The translations under genes and the position numbers were made by a program. The notes below the pieces were generated by a model that made no database searches, was not told where the DNA came from, and saw only the letters and a program-made list of their open reading frames with translations. Shown piece after piece: positions 23,609 through 32,303 of a stretch of DNA of 32,303 nucleotides (the stretch's first letter is position 1; each line of letters starts with the position of its first letter). This stretch comes from Pseudonocardia sp. (lineage in GTDB: Bacteria > Actinomycetota > Actinomycetes > Mycobacteriales > Pseudonocardiaceae): the NCBI GenBank assembly GCA_016794615.1, contig JAEUJO010000241.1, positions 1 to 32,303 on the forward strand. The letters are read 5' to 3'.

Positions 23609-24400
23609 TCAGCCCCAGGCGGCGCGGCGCGGGTCACCGGACGTGCTCACCCGTCGGGCCGTCGCGGACAGGACGACGACGGCGGCGACGGCGGCAGCGA
23701 CCCCGACGGCCGCGACCGGCGCGTTCAGCGCGATGCCCACCAGCGCCCAGACCGCGGCCACCGCATACCCGACGACGGCCGTCGCGTAGGTGACCACGCT
23801 CGCGACGATCCCCGCAGCGACGAGCAGGATCAGCACGGCCGCGATATCGGCGAGCGCGCCGTCGCCCGGCAGGCCCAGCCGGACCCCGGTCGCCGCCGTG
23901 CCGACCACCACGGCCAGGGAGACCCATCCGGTGTAGACCGCCACGGGCAGGCGCAGCGCCACTCGCTCCAGCGTGTTCGCGGCCCGTTCGCGACTCAGCC
24001 GGCCGTACACCCGGGCCAGCACCCCGAGCAGCGCGAGGAGCAGCACCTCCGCGAGCAGGACGTGGCGTGCCGAGAACGCGCTGACCCACCCCGTGCTGAG
24101 CACCGCCGACACCGCGAGCCACCAGCCCGTGGCCCGGTGCACCGCACGCATCCGCTGCGTCGGCAACAGCTGGTAGACGGCATAGCCGACGAAGGCGAGG
24201 CAGATCACCCCCCAGATGCCGAACGTCCAGCCCGCGGGCAGCACGGGCGTGGGGTAGGAGCGGGCGACGGTGCCGACGTCCTCCCCCAGCACGCCGCTCC
24301 CGGCCATGCCGACGACCACGATCTGGATCACCGCGAGCACCGCTACCGCGAGGTTGCGCGCGAGATCGGTCGACGTCGAGGGTCGGGCGGTGACCGGCAT
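23609..24400 (-). CDS. TspO/MBR-like (tryptophan-rich sensory) integral membrane protein
   Basis: 263 residues from the ATG at 24400, with about eight predicted helices. It resembles the longer proteins annotated as tryptophan-rich sensory proteins: PAGWTFGIWGVICLAFVGYA with YQLLP, GWWLAVSAVLSTGW, and LPVAVYTGWVSLAVVVG. Classical TspO is about 160 residues with five helices and binds porphyrins or cholesterol; the extra helices make the ligand uncertain here. It sits 60 bases after the ABC permease gene and could share its transcript. Confidence 0.75.
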   Translation of the reverse strand: MPVTARPSTSTDLARNLAVAVLAVIQIVVVGMAGSGVLGEDVGTVARSYPTPVLPAGWTFGIWGVICLAFVGYAVYQLLPTQRMRAVHRATGWWLAVSAVLSTGWVSAFSARHVLLAEVLLLALLGVLARVYGRLSRERAANTLERVALRLPVAVYTGWVSLAVVVGTAATGVRLGLPGDGALADIAAVLILLVAAGIVASVVTYATAVVGYAVAAVWALVGIALNAPVAAVGVAAAVAAVVVLSATARRVSTSGDPRRAAWG

Positions 24401-24460
24401 GGGCCCATTGTCGGCCCGCGCGGCAAGCACTGCCCACTCGACGTTCCGCTCCCGGAGTGA

Positions 24461-25321
24461 TTATTTCAGGAGCAGGATGTCGAGCCGCCTGCCGGCGACC
24501 ACGAGCCCCCCGGCGATCATCACCAGGAAGTACCCGAGGTGCCCGAGCAGGCCGATGTGCACCGCACCGGTGGTCAGACCGCGCATCAGCTCGACTCCGT
24601 GGAACAGCGGCAGGGCCTCGACGACGAACTGCAGCCACCGGGGGTAGACCGACAGCGGGTAGAAGGTGGTGGCGAACAGGAACATCGGCAGGATCGCGAG
24701 CGTGACGAGGTCGAAGTCCTGCCACGAGCGCATGTACGTGGTGGCCGCCATCCCGACGGCCGCGAAGCCGAACGCGACGACCAACGCCGCGGGCAATGCC
24801 AGCAGCGCCCACGGTGACAGGAGCAGACCGAAGCCGCCCATGACCGCGAGAAAGGCGAGCGCGTACATCCCACCGCGGATCAACGCCCACGCGATCTCGC
24901 CCAGCGCGATGTCGAATGGCCCCAGCGGCGTCGCCAGCACCGCGTCGTAGAGGCGGTTGTACTTGAGCTTGAAGAACACGTTGAACGTGGAGTCGAACAC
25001 CGCGCCGTTCATGGCGGCCGCGGCGAGCAGCCCCGGGGCGATGAAGGCCGCGTAGGAGATCGGCGTGCCGTCCGGCCCGGGCAGTGCCCCGATCAGCGAC
25101 CCGAGCCCCTGCCCCATCGCGACCAGGTAGAACACCGGCTCGAAGACCCCGGAGACGATCGCGAGCCAGGTGCGCCGCGCCGCCGTCGCGGACCGCCGCA
25201 CCAGCGCCCCGGGCCGGCCGGCGTAGCTGCCCGCCGGGAGCAACCGGGCGAGCAGCGGCAGCGGCGGCGGCACCACCTCCGCCCGACCTGCCCCGGCGGT
25301 GCCGAGACCGCGTTCCGTCAT
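24461..25321 (-). CDS. ABC-2 type transporter permease (NodJ/DrrB-like), second permease
   Basis: 286 residues with six helices. The start at 25321 overlaps the stop of the preceding permease gene as ATGA. The motifs FDSTFNVFFKLKYNRLYDAV and TPLGPFDIALGEIAWALIRG are typical of ABC-2 export permeases of the NodJ group, as is the C-terminal YPRWLQFVVEALPLFHGVEL. With the other permease it would form the channel of an exporter. No substrate clue lies nearby; drugs, lipids or polysaccharides are common for this class. Confidence 0.9.
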   Translation of the reverse strand: MTERGLGTAGAGRAEVVPPPLPLLARLLPAGSYAGRPGALVRRSATAARRTWLAIVSGVFEPVFYLVAMGQGLGSLIGALPGPDGTPISYAAFIAPGLLAAAAMNGAVFDSTFNVFFKLKYNRLYDAVLATPLGPFDIALGEIAWALIRGGMYALAFLAVMGGFGLLLSPWALLALPAALVVAFGFAAVGMAATTYMRSWQDFDLVTLAILPMFLFATTFYPLSVYPRWLQFVVEALPLFHGVELMRGLTTGAVHIGLLGHLGYFLVMIAGGLVVAGRRLDILLLK

Positions 25322-26139
25322 CGGTACAACCTCCGCCGAAAGCGCACGACGGCCAGCGCCGTCCCTGCCGCGACCAGCGCCACGAGTACCGCCGCATGCC
25401 CGACGGCGGGCAGTGCGGCCCCGCCGCCGAGCGCCGCCGCGCGGGCCAGCTCGGTGCCGTGCCACAGCGGTGACACCCACGTGACCCGCTGGATCGCGGC
25501 CGGTAGCCGGTCGACGGGGAAGAACGTGCCGGAGAACAGCGTCATCGGGATCAGGACCAGCCGGAACAGCACGGTGAACGCCGATCCCTCGTCCTCGACT
25601 CCCGCGGTGAAGGCGGTGACGAGGGCCCCCGTGGCCGCGCCGGCGAGCATCGCGATCAGCAGGGCCAGGATGATCCCCGGTGACCGCACGCCCCCGAACA
25701 CCGCGATGACCGCGACATAGACCGCTCCGCAGCCGCCAATCTTGATCATCATCCAGGCCAGGTGCCCGGCCACCACCTGGCCCGGCCCGATCGGCGTGGC
25801 CGTCATCGCGAGGTAGTGCCGCTGCCACTTCAGGCCCGAGAGCACCGGATACGTCGAGTCGAACACCGCCGTCTGCACCGCGGAGACGCAGAGCAGGGCC
25901 GGTGCGAGCCAGACGAGGTAGTCCAGACCGCCGGTGGCCTGCGCGGCGCGGCCGGTGCCGTCGATGAGGGTGCCGAACCCGACGCCGAACGCGAGCAGGA
26001 ACAGCAGCGGCTGCAGGATCGACGAGACGGCCGTCGCACGCCAGTTGCGCCGGTACCACGTCCAGTGGTGCTCGACGACGAGCAGCACCCCGCCCAGCGG
26101 GCCGGTGGCGCGGCCGGTGGCGGCGCGGGTGAGTGCCAT
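25318..26139 (-). CDS. ABC-2 type transporter permease (NodJ/DrrB-like), first permease
   Basis: 273 residues with about six helices. The ATG at 26139 is preferred because GGTGGAG lies 5 bases upstream; a GTG at 26145 overlapping the ATPase stop as GTGA is possible. Motifs match the second permease: FDSTYPVLSGLKWQRHYLAM and TATPIGPGQVVAGHLAWMM, then LIPMTLFSGTFFPVDRLPAA. The two permeases are homologous, so the transporter is probably a heterodimer in the membrane with an ATPase dimer. The protein is intact despite the frameshift in the ATPase gene upstream. Confidence 0.9.
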   Translation of the reverse strand: MALTRAATGRATGPLGGVLLVVEHHWTWYRRNWRATAVSSILQPLLFLLAFGVGFGTLIDGTGRAAQATGGLDYLVWLAPALLCVSAVQTAVFDSTYPVLSGLKWQRHYLAMTATPIGPGQVVAGHLAWMMIKIGGCGAVYVAVIAVFGGVRSPGIILALLIAMLAGAATGALVTAFTAGVEDEGSAFTVLFRLVLIPMTLFSGTFFPVDRLPAAIQRVTWVSPLWHGTELARAAALGGGAALPAVGHAAVLVALVAAGTALAVVRFRRRLYR

Positions 26140-26141
26140 CG

Positions 26142-27064
26142 TCACTCCACCAGACTCCGGCCGGTGAGCCGCAGGAACACATCTTCCAGCGACGAGCGAC
26201 GCACGAGCGCGGACAGCGGCTTCACCCCCCGGTGGGCCAGCTCGGCCGCCAGGTGCTCGCCGTCCCCGGTGTAGAGCAGGAGCCGGTCCGGCAGGACCTC
26301 GACCCGGTCCGCCAGCGGCTCCACCACGTCGGTCGGCGCCGCGGTGCCGCCTGCGAACCGCAGTTCCAGCACCTCGCGCGTGGAGTGGTGCGCGATCAGC
26401 TCGGCGGGCGAGCCCTCGGCCACGATCACCCCGCCGTCCATCACCACCAGCCGATCGCACAGCTGCTCGGCCTCGTCCATGTAGTGCGTGGTGACGATCT
26501 GGGTGACGCCCTCGCCCTTGAGCCGGTAGAGCCGGTCCCACAGCAGGTGGCGGGCCTGCGGGTCCAGGCCCGTGGTCGGCTCGTCGAGCAGCAGCAGCTC
26601 GGGGTCGTTGACCAGGGACCGGGCGATCGTCAAACGGCGCTTCATACCCCCGGACAGCGACTCGACGGCGGCGTCCGCCCGGTCCCCGAGCTGCGCGAAG
26701 CCCATCAGCTCGACCGCCTTGCGCCGCACGTGCGTGCGGGAGAGCCCGAAGTACCGCCCGTAGATCTCCAGGTTCTCCGGACCGTCAGCTCCGTGTCGAG
26801 GTTGTCCAACTGCGGCACGACGCCGATCCGGGCGCGGATCCGCGGACCGTCGATATCCGGATCCATGCCCAGGACCTGCAGGAAGCCCCCGGATCGCGGC
26901 GACACGCAGGCGATCATCCGCATCGTGGACGACTTGCCCGCGCCGTTCGGACCCAGGAAGCCGAAGATCTCACCGGGTGCGACGTCCACGTCCAGACCGC
27001 GCACCGCCTCGGAACTTCCGAAGCTCTTGCGCAGGCCACGAGCCTGAACGAGTCCGTCCCCCAT
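26142..27064 (-). pseudogene. ABC transporter ATP-binding protein with a one-base frameshift
   Basis: The gene should encode about 307 residues from the ATG at 27064, but the frame breaks near 26776-26780. Before the break: Walker A GPNGAGKSS (38-46) and the Q-loop region VVPQLDNLDTELTV. Restoring one base (probably a lost G or C in the GTCCGG run) gives VRENLEIYGRYFGLSR, leading without a gap into the rest: signature SLSGGMKRRL, Walker B LLLLDEPTTGLD and switch THYMDEAEQL. Nothing else is damaged and the span is one base short of a multiple of three. A sequencing error is therefore as likely as a recent mutation. It resembles NodI/DrrA ATPases and heads the exporter operon. Confidence 0.88.
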
Positions 27065-27071
27065 GCCCGGC

Positions 27072-27077
27072 ACGCTA
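27072..27077 (-). promoter_or_regulatory. Candidate -10 element of a leaderless ABC exporter transcript
   Basis: TAGCGT (TANNNT) ends 7 bases before the ATPase ATG. An AT-rich GATAAT lies 16 bases further upstream (27094-27099) and is an alternative -10. Confidence 0.45.
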
Positions 27078-27129
27078 ATCCTGCGCACCGACAATTATCG
27101 CGGACGAGGCCCTCGGGAGGCCCGGCGCC

Positions 27130-27540
27130 TCAGAGGTTCGGGAACCAGAGCTTGATCTCGCGGGCGGCCGACTCGGGGCCGTCCGACCCGTGGACGAGGT
27201 TGGACTGGGTCTCGAGGCCGAAGTCGCCGCGGATCGTGCCCGGCGTGGCCTTCTCGACCGGGTCCGTGCCGCCGGCGAGCTGGCGGAACGCGGTGACCGC
27301 CCGCGGGCCCTCGACGACGGCCGCGAGCACGTTGCCCGAGGTGATGAACGCCAGCAGAGACTCGAAGAACGGCTTGCCGTCGTGCTCGGCGTAGTGCTGC
27401 TCGGCGAGCTTGCGGTCCACGGTGCGCAGCTCGAGCGCGACGATGTCGAGCCCCTTGCGCTCGATCCGGGACAGGACCTCGCCGATCAGCTTGCGCCCGA
27501 CACCGTCGGGCTTGACCAGGACCAGAGTGCGTTCAGTCAC
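27130..27540 (-). CDS. ndk: Nucleoside diphosphate kinase
   Basis: 136 residues, the standard length. It begins [20 protein letters not shown] and carries [18 protein letters not shown], the nucleotide-binding [17 protein letters not shown] and the phosphorylated histidine in [17 protein letters not shown]. It transfers the gamma phosphate from ATP to other nucleoside diphosphates. The GTG at 27540 fits the family N terminus and has TACAGT 6 bases upstream. The folC-DUF4233-ndk order is conserved in actinobacteria. Confidence 0.97.
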   Translation of the reverse strand: MTERTLVLVKPDGVGRKLIGEVLSRIERKGLDIVALELRTVDRKLAEQHYAEHDGKPFFESLLAFITSGNVLAAVVEGPRAVTAFRQLAGGTDPVEKATPGTIRGDFGLETQSNLVHGSDGPESAAREIKLWFPNL

Positions 27541-27546
27541 CCGGGA

Positions 27547-27552
27547 ACTGTA
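27547..27552 (-). promoter_or_regulatory. Candidate -10 element of a leaderless ndk transcript
   Basis: TACAGT (TANNNT) ends six bases before the ndk GTG, with no Shine-Dalgarno sequence. Confidence 0.5.
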
Positions 27553-27636
27553 TCGACGGCCCCTCGCCGGGCCCGGGGCCCCCACCGTCACGGTGCCACG
27601 GCGCGGCCGTGTCCGAGGCCCGGCACCCGGGGCGGG

Positions 27637-28134
27637 CTACGGCAGCGGCTCGCCTTCGGCCGCCGCTCGGTCGGCGGCGTCGGGCGCCGCCGCCGCTCGG
27701 TCGGCGGCGTCGGGCGCCGCCGCCGCTCGGTCCGCGGCGTCACGCGCCGCGACCTGGGCAGGCAGCTCGCCGCGCACGTACCGGCGACGCACGTCGCGCA
27801 CCATGAGCAGGATGCCCGCCCAGACCGCCGCGAAGATCAGGCCGACCAGCGCCAGCGCGGGGACCAGCAACCCGCACGCGATCGTCGCGACCTGCAACGC
27901 CAGCGCGACGCCCAGGCCCCATGGCCTGCGCTGCACGCCGGCCGCCAGCACCATCGCGACCGCCAGCCCGCCGATCAGACCGACGCCGAGGGGTGTCGCC
28001 CCCGCTCCGAACTTGGGCAGCACGAGCAGTGCGAGCCCGACGACGATCGCCTCGAGGACCAGCACTGCGGCGTACACCGCACGCGGCCCCTTCGTCGGGT
28101 CGGGGGTCTCCGGAACCGGCCGCGGCTCACTCAC
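27637..28134 (-). CDS. DUF4233 family membrane protein
   Basis: 165 residues with about four helices: AVYAAVLVLEAIVVGLALLV, LGVGLIGGLAVAMVLAAGV, LGVALALQVATIACGLLVPA and LALVGLIFAAVWAGILLMV. DUF4233 proteins of this size lie between folC and ndk in most actinobacteria; their function is unknown. The ATG overlaps the folC stop by 4 bases. The C-terminal tail is unusual: about three copies of a ten-residue AADRAAAAPD repeat from a 30-base tandem repeat. Confidence 0.9.
   Translation of the reverse strand: MSEPRPVPETPDPTKGPRAVYAAVLVLEAIVVGLALLVLPKFGAGATPLGVGLIGGLAVAMVLAAGVQRRPWGLGVALALQVATIACGLLVPALALVGLIFAAVWAGILLMVRDVRRRYVRGELPAQVAARDAADRAAAAPDAADRAAAAPDAADRAAAEGEPLP
27661..27750. repeat. Three 30-base tandem repeats at the 3' end of the DUF4233 gene
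   Basis: Copies at 27661-27690 and 27691-27720 are identical; the third (27721-27750) differs at three bases. They encode the AADRAAAAPD repeats in the cytoplasmic tail. The exact identity of two copies suggests a recent expansion. Confidence 0.9.
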
Positions 28135-29651
28135 GACGGCTCCAGACCGAACAGCCGCCGCGCCTCCCCCGCCGTGACCACCGAGCCGGTGACGACGACT
28201 CCGGTCCCGGAGGTGCCCTCCTCCTCGGCCAGCTCCCGGGCCTGCTCGATCGCCTGCGCGAGCACCGGCTCGACGCTCACCCGCTCGGAGCCGAACACCG
28301 ACACCGCGAGCGCGCCCAGCTCGTCCGGGTCCATCGTCCGCGACGACGAGTTCGCCGTGACCACGATCTCCGCGACCGCCGGCTCGAGCTCGGCCAGGAT
28401 CCCGCGGACGTCCTTGTCGCGCATCGCCGCGACGACCGCGATCAGCCGGGTGAACCGGAAATCCGTGGTCAACGCCACGGCGAGCGCACGGGCACCGTCC
28501 GGGTTGTGCGCGGCGTCGACGAGGACGGTGGCGACGTCCGCCCCAGCCGCGACCCGCTCCAACCGGCCGGGTGAACGCACCGACGCGAAGGCTGCCCGCA
28601 CCGCGTCCGGATCCAGCGACGACCGCGGCCCGGCCCCCACCAGGGCCTCGGCCGCGGCGAGCGCCAACGCGGCGTTCGACGCCTGGTGCTCCCCGTGCAA
28701 CGGCAGGAAGATGTCGTCGTACGCGCCGGACAGGCCCTGCAGGACGATCCGCTGTCCCCCGACGGCCAGCTCGCGGTCACGGACGCCGAACTCGGCGCCC
28801 TCGCGCGCGACCTGCGCGCCCACCTCGACGCAGTGCTCGATCAGCACCTCGGCCACGGCCTTCCCCTGCGTGGCCAGTACCGCGACGGCGCCCGGCTTGA
28901 TGATCCCGGCCTTCTCCCGGGCGATGCCGAGCACATCGGCGCCCAGGTACTCGGCGTGGTCCAGCCCGATCGGTGTGACCACCGCGACCGTGCCGTCCAC
29001 GACGTTCGTGGCATCCCACCGGCCGCCCAGGCCGACCTCGACGATCCCCGCCTCCACCGGGGCGTCCGCGAACGCGGCGAACCCCATCGCGGTGAGCACC
29101 TCGAACTTGCTCAGCGGAATCCCGGCATCTCCTGCGCCGTGCCGCGCGTCGACGAGGTCGACGAACGGCGCCACGTCGCGATAGACCTCGACATAGCGCT
29201 CCGGCGTGATCGGTCGGTTGTCGATGTTGATCCGCTCGACGGCGCTCTGCAGGTGCGGACTGGTGTACCGGCCGGTGCGCAGCCCGATCTCGCTGAGCAG
29301 CGCGTCGACCATCCGCGCTGTGGAGGTCTTGCCGTTCGTGCCCGTCAGGTGCACCACCGGATAGCCCCGCTGGGGGTCGCCCAGCAGCTCGACGAGGTCG
29401 CGGATCCGGTCGAGCGACGGCTCCATCCGCGTCTCCGGCCAGCGCTTGTCCAGCACCGCCTCGACCGCGAGGAACTCCGCGAACCCGGCCACCGAGGAGC
29501 CGGCAGGCACCACGTCCGGGCTGTCGTCGCCGCGGACGGCGTCCAGGACGTGGCGCAGGACCGCGTCCTGGGCGGCGTCCGCGGGATCGGGCACCCAACC
29601 CGCTCCTTCGGGCCCCTCCCCCTCGGGCACGTCGTCGCCGGGCCGGGTCAT
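28131..29651 (-). CDS. folC: Bifunctional folylpolyglutamate synthase / dihydrofolate synthase
   Basis: 506 residues from the ATG at 29651. The Mur ligase-like ATP-binding loop is LTGTNGKTS (102-110), followed by GRYTSPHLQSAVERI, VEVGLGGRWDATNVV, TPIGLDHAEYLG and EKAGIIKPG. The C-terminal domain has LVDAAHNPDGARAL and VVAAMRDKD. FolC adds glutamate to dihydropteroate and to folates. The N-terminal 50 residues or so are an acidic extension of the family core. It follows valS by 13 bases, so the two form an operon. Confidence 0.96.
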   Translation of the reverse strand: MTRPGDDVPEGEGPEGAGWVPDPADAAQDAVLRHVLDAVRGDDSPDVVPAGSSVAGFAEFLAVEAVLDKRWPETRMEPSLDRIRDLVELLGDPQRGYPVVHLTGTNGKTSTARMVDALLSEIGLRTGRYTSPHLQSAVERINIDNRPITPERYVEVYRDVAPFVDLVDARHGAGDAGIPLSKFEVLTAMGFAAFADAPVEAGIVEVGLGGRWDATNVVDGTVAVVTPIGLDHAEYLGADVLGIAREKAGIIKPGAVAVLATQGKAVAEVLIEHCVEVGAQVAREGAEFGVRDRELAVGGQRIVLQGLSGAYDDIFLPLHGEHQASNAALALAAAEALVGAGPRSSLDPDAVRAAFASVRSPGRLERVAAGADVATVLVDAAHNPDGARALAVALTTDFRFTRLIAVVAAMRDKDVRGILAELEPAVAEIVVTANSSSRTMDPDELGALAVSVFGSERVSVEPVLAQAIEQARELAEEEGTSGTGVVVTGSVVTAGEARRLFGLEPS

Positions 29652-29664
29652 CACCGCTCGCCCA

Positions 29665-32271
29665 TCACGCGAGGGCCGCCAGCCGCGCCGTGACCCGCTC
29701 GATCTCCGTGACCGCCGTATCCCGGCGCGCCCGGATGCCGTCGACGACCGCCACGGGCGCCTTCTCCACGAACTTCGGGTTGCCCAGCTTCTTCTCGGCG
29801 GTGTCGAGCTCCTTGCGCGCCGCGGCCAGGTCCCGCCCCAGCCGGGCACGCTCGGCGGCCACGTCGATCGCGCCCGAGGTGTCGAGCTCGACGCGCACGG
29901 GGCCGCCCGACAGCACGACCTCCACCGTCGCCGTCGGCGCGAAACCGGCGCCCGGAGCGTCCAGCCGGGCCAGCGACTGCAGGGCCGTCCGAGACTCCGC
30001 CGACGAGACCCCGACGACCCGGGCGACGACCCGGCGGCTGTCCGGGAGGCCCTGCTCCGTGCGGAACCGGCGGACCTCGGTGACCAGCTTCTGCAGGTCG
30101 ACGATCCGGGCCGCCGCGGCGGCGTCGACCGGCGCGCCCACCTCGACCGGCCACGGGGCGACGACCACCGACTCGCCGCCGGTCAGCGCCGTCCACAGGG
30201 TCTCGGTGATGAACGGGGCGACCGGGTGCAAGAGCTTGAGCAGCGCATCCAGGACATGCCCGAGCACCGCCCGGGTGCCGTCCGCCGGGCCGGCGCGCAG
30301 CTGCGCCTTGGCCAGCTCGACGTACCAGTCGCAGAGCTCACCCCACGTGAAGTGGTAGAGCGCCTCGGTGGCCTTGGCGAACTGGAAGTCGTCGAGCAGC
30401 GCGTCGACCTGCTCGCGGACCTCGCGGAGGCGCCCGAGAATCCAGCGGTCCGCATCGGTCCGCTCCGCCTCGTCGGGCAGCTCCCGCTCCAGCGTCGCGC
30501 CGTTGGCCAGCGCGAACCGGGTGGCGTTCCACAGCTTGGTGGTGAAGTTGCGCGCGGCGAGGACGGCGTCTTCCCCGAGCGGCATGTCCGTGCCCGGGTT
30601 CGCGCCGCGGGCCAGCGCGAACCGCACCGCATCGGTGCCGAACCGGTCCATCCAGGCGATGGGGTCGACGGTGTTGCCCGCCGACTTCGACATCTTCTTG
30701 CCGTGCTCGTCGCGCACCATGCCGTGCAGCGCGATGGTGTGGAACGGCGGCGTGCCGCCCGTCGCGTACAGCCCGAACATCATCATCCGGGCGACCCAGA
30801 AGAACAGGATGTCGTAGCCGGTGACCAGCACGGACGTCGGGTAGTAGCGGCGCAGGTCCGGCGTGTCGTCCGGCCAGCCCAGCGTGGAGAGCGGCCACAG
30901 CCCGGAGGAGAACCAGGTGTCGAGGACGTCGTCGTCCTGGACCCAGCCGGCCGGTGGCTCCTCGTCCGGGCCCACGCACACGGCCTCACCGGCGGGGCCG
31001 TACCAGACCGGGATGCGCTGCCCCCACCACAGCTGGCGCGAGATGCACCAGTCGTACATGTTGTCCACCCACGCGAACCAGCGCGGCTCCAGTTCCGGCG
31101 GATGGACGGTGACGCGCCCGTCGCGAACGGCGTCGCCCGCGGCCTTCGCCAGCGGCCCGACCTTGACGAACCACTGCATCGACAGGCGCGGCTCGATCGG
31201 CTCGTGCGGCCCGCGCTGGTTGTGCCCGACGCTGTGCCGGTACGGGCGCTTCTCCGCGACGATCCGGCCCTGCGCGCGCAGCGCCTCCCGCACGGCGACC
31301 CGCGCCTCGAACCGATCCATGCCGTCGAACCGGGTGCCGGTGCCGGTGATGACACCGCTCTCGTCCATGATCGACGGCATCGGCAGGCCGTGCCGGCGGC
31401 CGATCTCGAAGTCGTTCGGGTCGTGGGCGGGCGTGACCTTCACCGCTCCGGTGCCGAACGCCGGGTCGACGTGGTCGTCGGCGAGGATCGGGATGCGGCG
31501 CCCGACCAGCGGCAGCTCGATCTCGCGGCCGACGAGGTGCCGGTACCGCTCGTCGTCGGGATGCACGACGACCGCGGTGTCGCCCAGCATCGTCTCGACC
31601 CGGGTGGTGGCGACGACGATCGCGTCGTCCCCATCGCCGTAGCGGATCGAGACCAGCTCGCCGTCGACCTCCTTGTGCTCCACCTCGATGTCGGAGAGCA
31701 CGCTGCGCAGCGCGGGCGACCAGTTGACCATCCGCTCGGCGCGATAGATCAGACCGTCGTCGTAGAGACGCTTGAACATGGTGCGGACGGCGCGGTTGCT
31801 GCCCTCGTCCATCGTGAAGCGCTCGCGCGTCCAGTCGACGCTCTCGCCGAGCCTGCGCATCTGCGAGAGGATCGCGCCGCCGTGCTCGGCCTTCCACTCC
31901 CACGTGCGCTCGAGGAACGCCTCGCGACCCAGATCGCGGCGGCTGGTGCCCTCGGCGACCAGCGCCTTCTCCACCAGCGCGTGCACGGCGATCGACGCGT
32001 GGTCCATGCCCGGCAGGTACAGGGCGTCGTACCCCTGCATCCGCCTGCGGCGGATCAGAAGGTCGATCAGCGTGTGCTCGAACGCGTGCCCGATGTGCAG
32101 GCTGCCGGTGACGTTCGGCGGCGGGATGACGATCGAGAACGGCGGCTTGTCGCTCTTCGGGTCGGCCTCGAAGTAGCCGCGATCGACCCACCGCCCGTAC
32201 AGCCCGGCCTCTACCTCGCCCGGGACGAACTGGGCGGGCAGATCGGGACGCGTGGCGGGGGTGCTGGTCAC
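29665..32271 (-). CDS. valS: Valyl-tRNA synthetase
   Basis: 868 residues, complete. HIGH is at 59-62 ([11 protein letters not shown]), the KMSKS loop is in [11 protein letters not shown] near 527, and the editing CP1 domain lies between ([33 protein letters not shown]). The anticodon-binding domain follows and the C terminus is a coiled coil ([20 protein letters not shown]), as in ValS. It charges tRNA-Val and clears mischarged threonine. The GTG start at 32271 has TAGACT 7 bases upstream; I see no T-box leader within the 32 bases available. Confidence 0.97.
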   Translation of the reverse strand: MTSTPATRPDLPAQFVPGEVEAGLYGRWVDRGYFEADPKSDKPPFSIVIPPPNVTGSLHIGHAFEHTLIDLLIRRRRMQGYDALYLPGMDHASIAVHALVEKALVAEGTSRRDLGREAFLERTWEWKAEHGGAILSQMRRLGESVDWTRERFTMDEGSNRAVRTMFKRLYDDGLIYRAERMVNWSPALRSVLSDIEVEHKEVDGELVSIRYGDGDDAIVVATTRVETMLGDTAVVVHPDDERYRHLVGREIELPLVGRRIPILADDHVDPAFGTGAVKVTPAHDPNDFEIGRRHGLPMPSIMDESGVITGTGTRFDGMDRFEARVAVREALRAQGRIVAEKRPYRHSVGHNQRGPHEPIEPRLSMQWFVKVGPLAKAAGDAVRDGRVTVHPPELEPRWFAWVDNMYDWCISRQLWWGQRIPVWYGPAGEAVCVGPDEEPPAGWVQDDDVLDTWFSSGLWPLSTLGWPDDTPDLRRYYPTSVLVTGYDILFFWVARMMMFGLYATGGTPPFHTIALHGMVRDEHGKKMSKSAGNTVDPIAWMDRFGTDAVRFALARGANPGTDMPLGEDAVLAARNFTTKLWNATRFALANGATLERELPDEAERTDADRWILGRLREVREQVDALLDDFQFAKATEALYHFTWGELCDWYVELAKAQLRAGPADGTRAVLGHVLDALLKLLHPVAPFITETLWTALTGGESVVVAPWPVEVGAPVDAAAAARIVDLQKLVTEVRRFRTEQGLPDSRRVVARVVGVSSAESRTALQSLARLDAPGAGFAPTATVEVVLSGGPVRVELDTSGAIDVAAERARLGRDLAAARKELDTAEKKLGNPKFVEKAPVAVVDGIRARRDTAVTEIERVTARLAALA

Positions 32272-32278
32272 AGCCTCA

Positions 32279-32284
32279 AGTCTA
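32279..32284 (-). promoter_or_regulatory. Candidate -10 element of a leaderless valS transcript
   Basis: TAGACT (TANNNT) ends 7 bases before the valS GTG; no ribosome-binding site is apparent. The -35 region would lie at or beyond the right edge of the window. Confidence 0.5.
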
Positions 32285-32303
32285 CGAGCCGGGTACGACA
32301 GGT

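Noticed and set aside
32272-32303. T-box leader for valS
   Set aside because: Only 32 bases are available and a TANNNT element sits next to the start, leaving no room for a leader if it is the promoter.

Overview
The window is GC-rich chromosomal DNA from an actinobacterium, most likely of the Pseudonocardiaceae and perhaps Pseudonocardia (inference from gene content and order, GTG starts and very high GC). Nearly every gene lies on the minus strand. The backbone is a classic actinobacterial housekeeping cluster. From right to left in the direction of transcription it runs valS, folC, a DUF4233 membrane protein, ndk, then rne/rng, rplU, rpmA, obg, proB, then nadD, rsfS, a gpgP-like phosphatase, degV, comEA and comEC (cut by the left edge).

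The backbone is broken at three places. (a) Between ndk and rne sit an ABC-2 exporter operon (ATPase with a one-base frameshift plus two permeases), a TspO/MBR-like membrane protein, an unrecognised five-helix membrane protein, and a B12-type radical SAM protein (TIGR03960) with its DUF2344 partner and a GNAT acetyltransferase between them. (b) Between proB and nadD, where proA often lies, are a PCMT-like methyltransferase and a RecQ-type helicase fused to a phosphoribosyltransferase-like domain. (c) Between nadD and rsfS is an accessory zone: a SigD-like sigma factor with a long extra N-terminal half, a divergent arsR/arsM pair, a hicBA toxin-antitoxin pair, and a tyrosine-recombinase relic.

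The most informative discovery is in zone (c). The last 52 bases of nadD are repeated about 1.1 kb downstream, with 25 bases identical. The decayed 3' end of a phage-type integrase gene lies just inside the nadD-proximal copy. This reads as the scar of an integrative element that used the nadD 3' end as its attachment site, with HicBA as the surviving cargo.

A second pattern recurs across the window. Eight genes that head transcription units have a TANNNT hexamer 6-8 bases before the start codon and no convincing Shine-Dalgarno sequence, which is the signature of leaderless transcripts. It helps fix several start codons. Hairpins mark probable transcript ends after rpmA, after arsR and between the convergent helicase and methyltransferase genes. 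Two stem-loops lie in the rne leader.

Functionally the window combines translation and RNA metabolism (valS, rplU, rpmA, obg, rsfS, rne), nucleotide, NAD and folate metabolism (ndk, nadD, folC), proline synthesis (proB), competence-type DNA uptake (comEA, comEC) and accessory stress functions (arsenic methylation, toxin-antitoxin, export).
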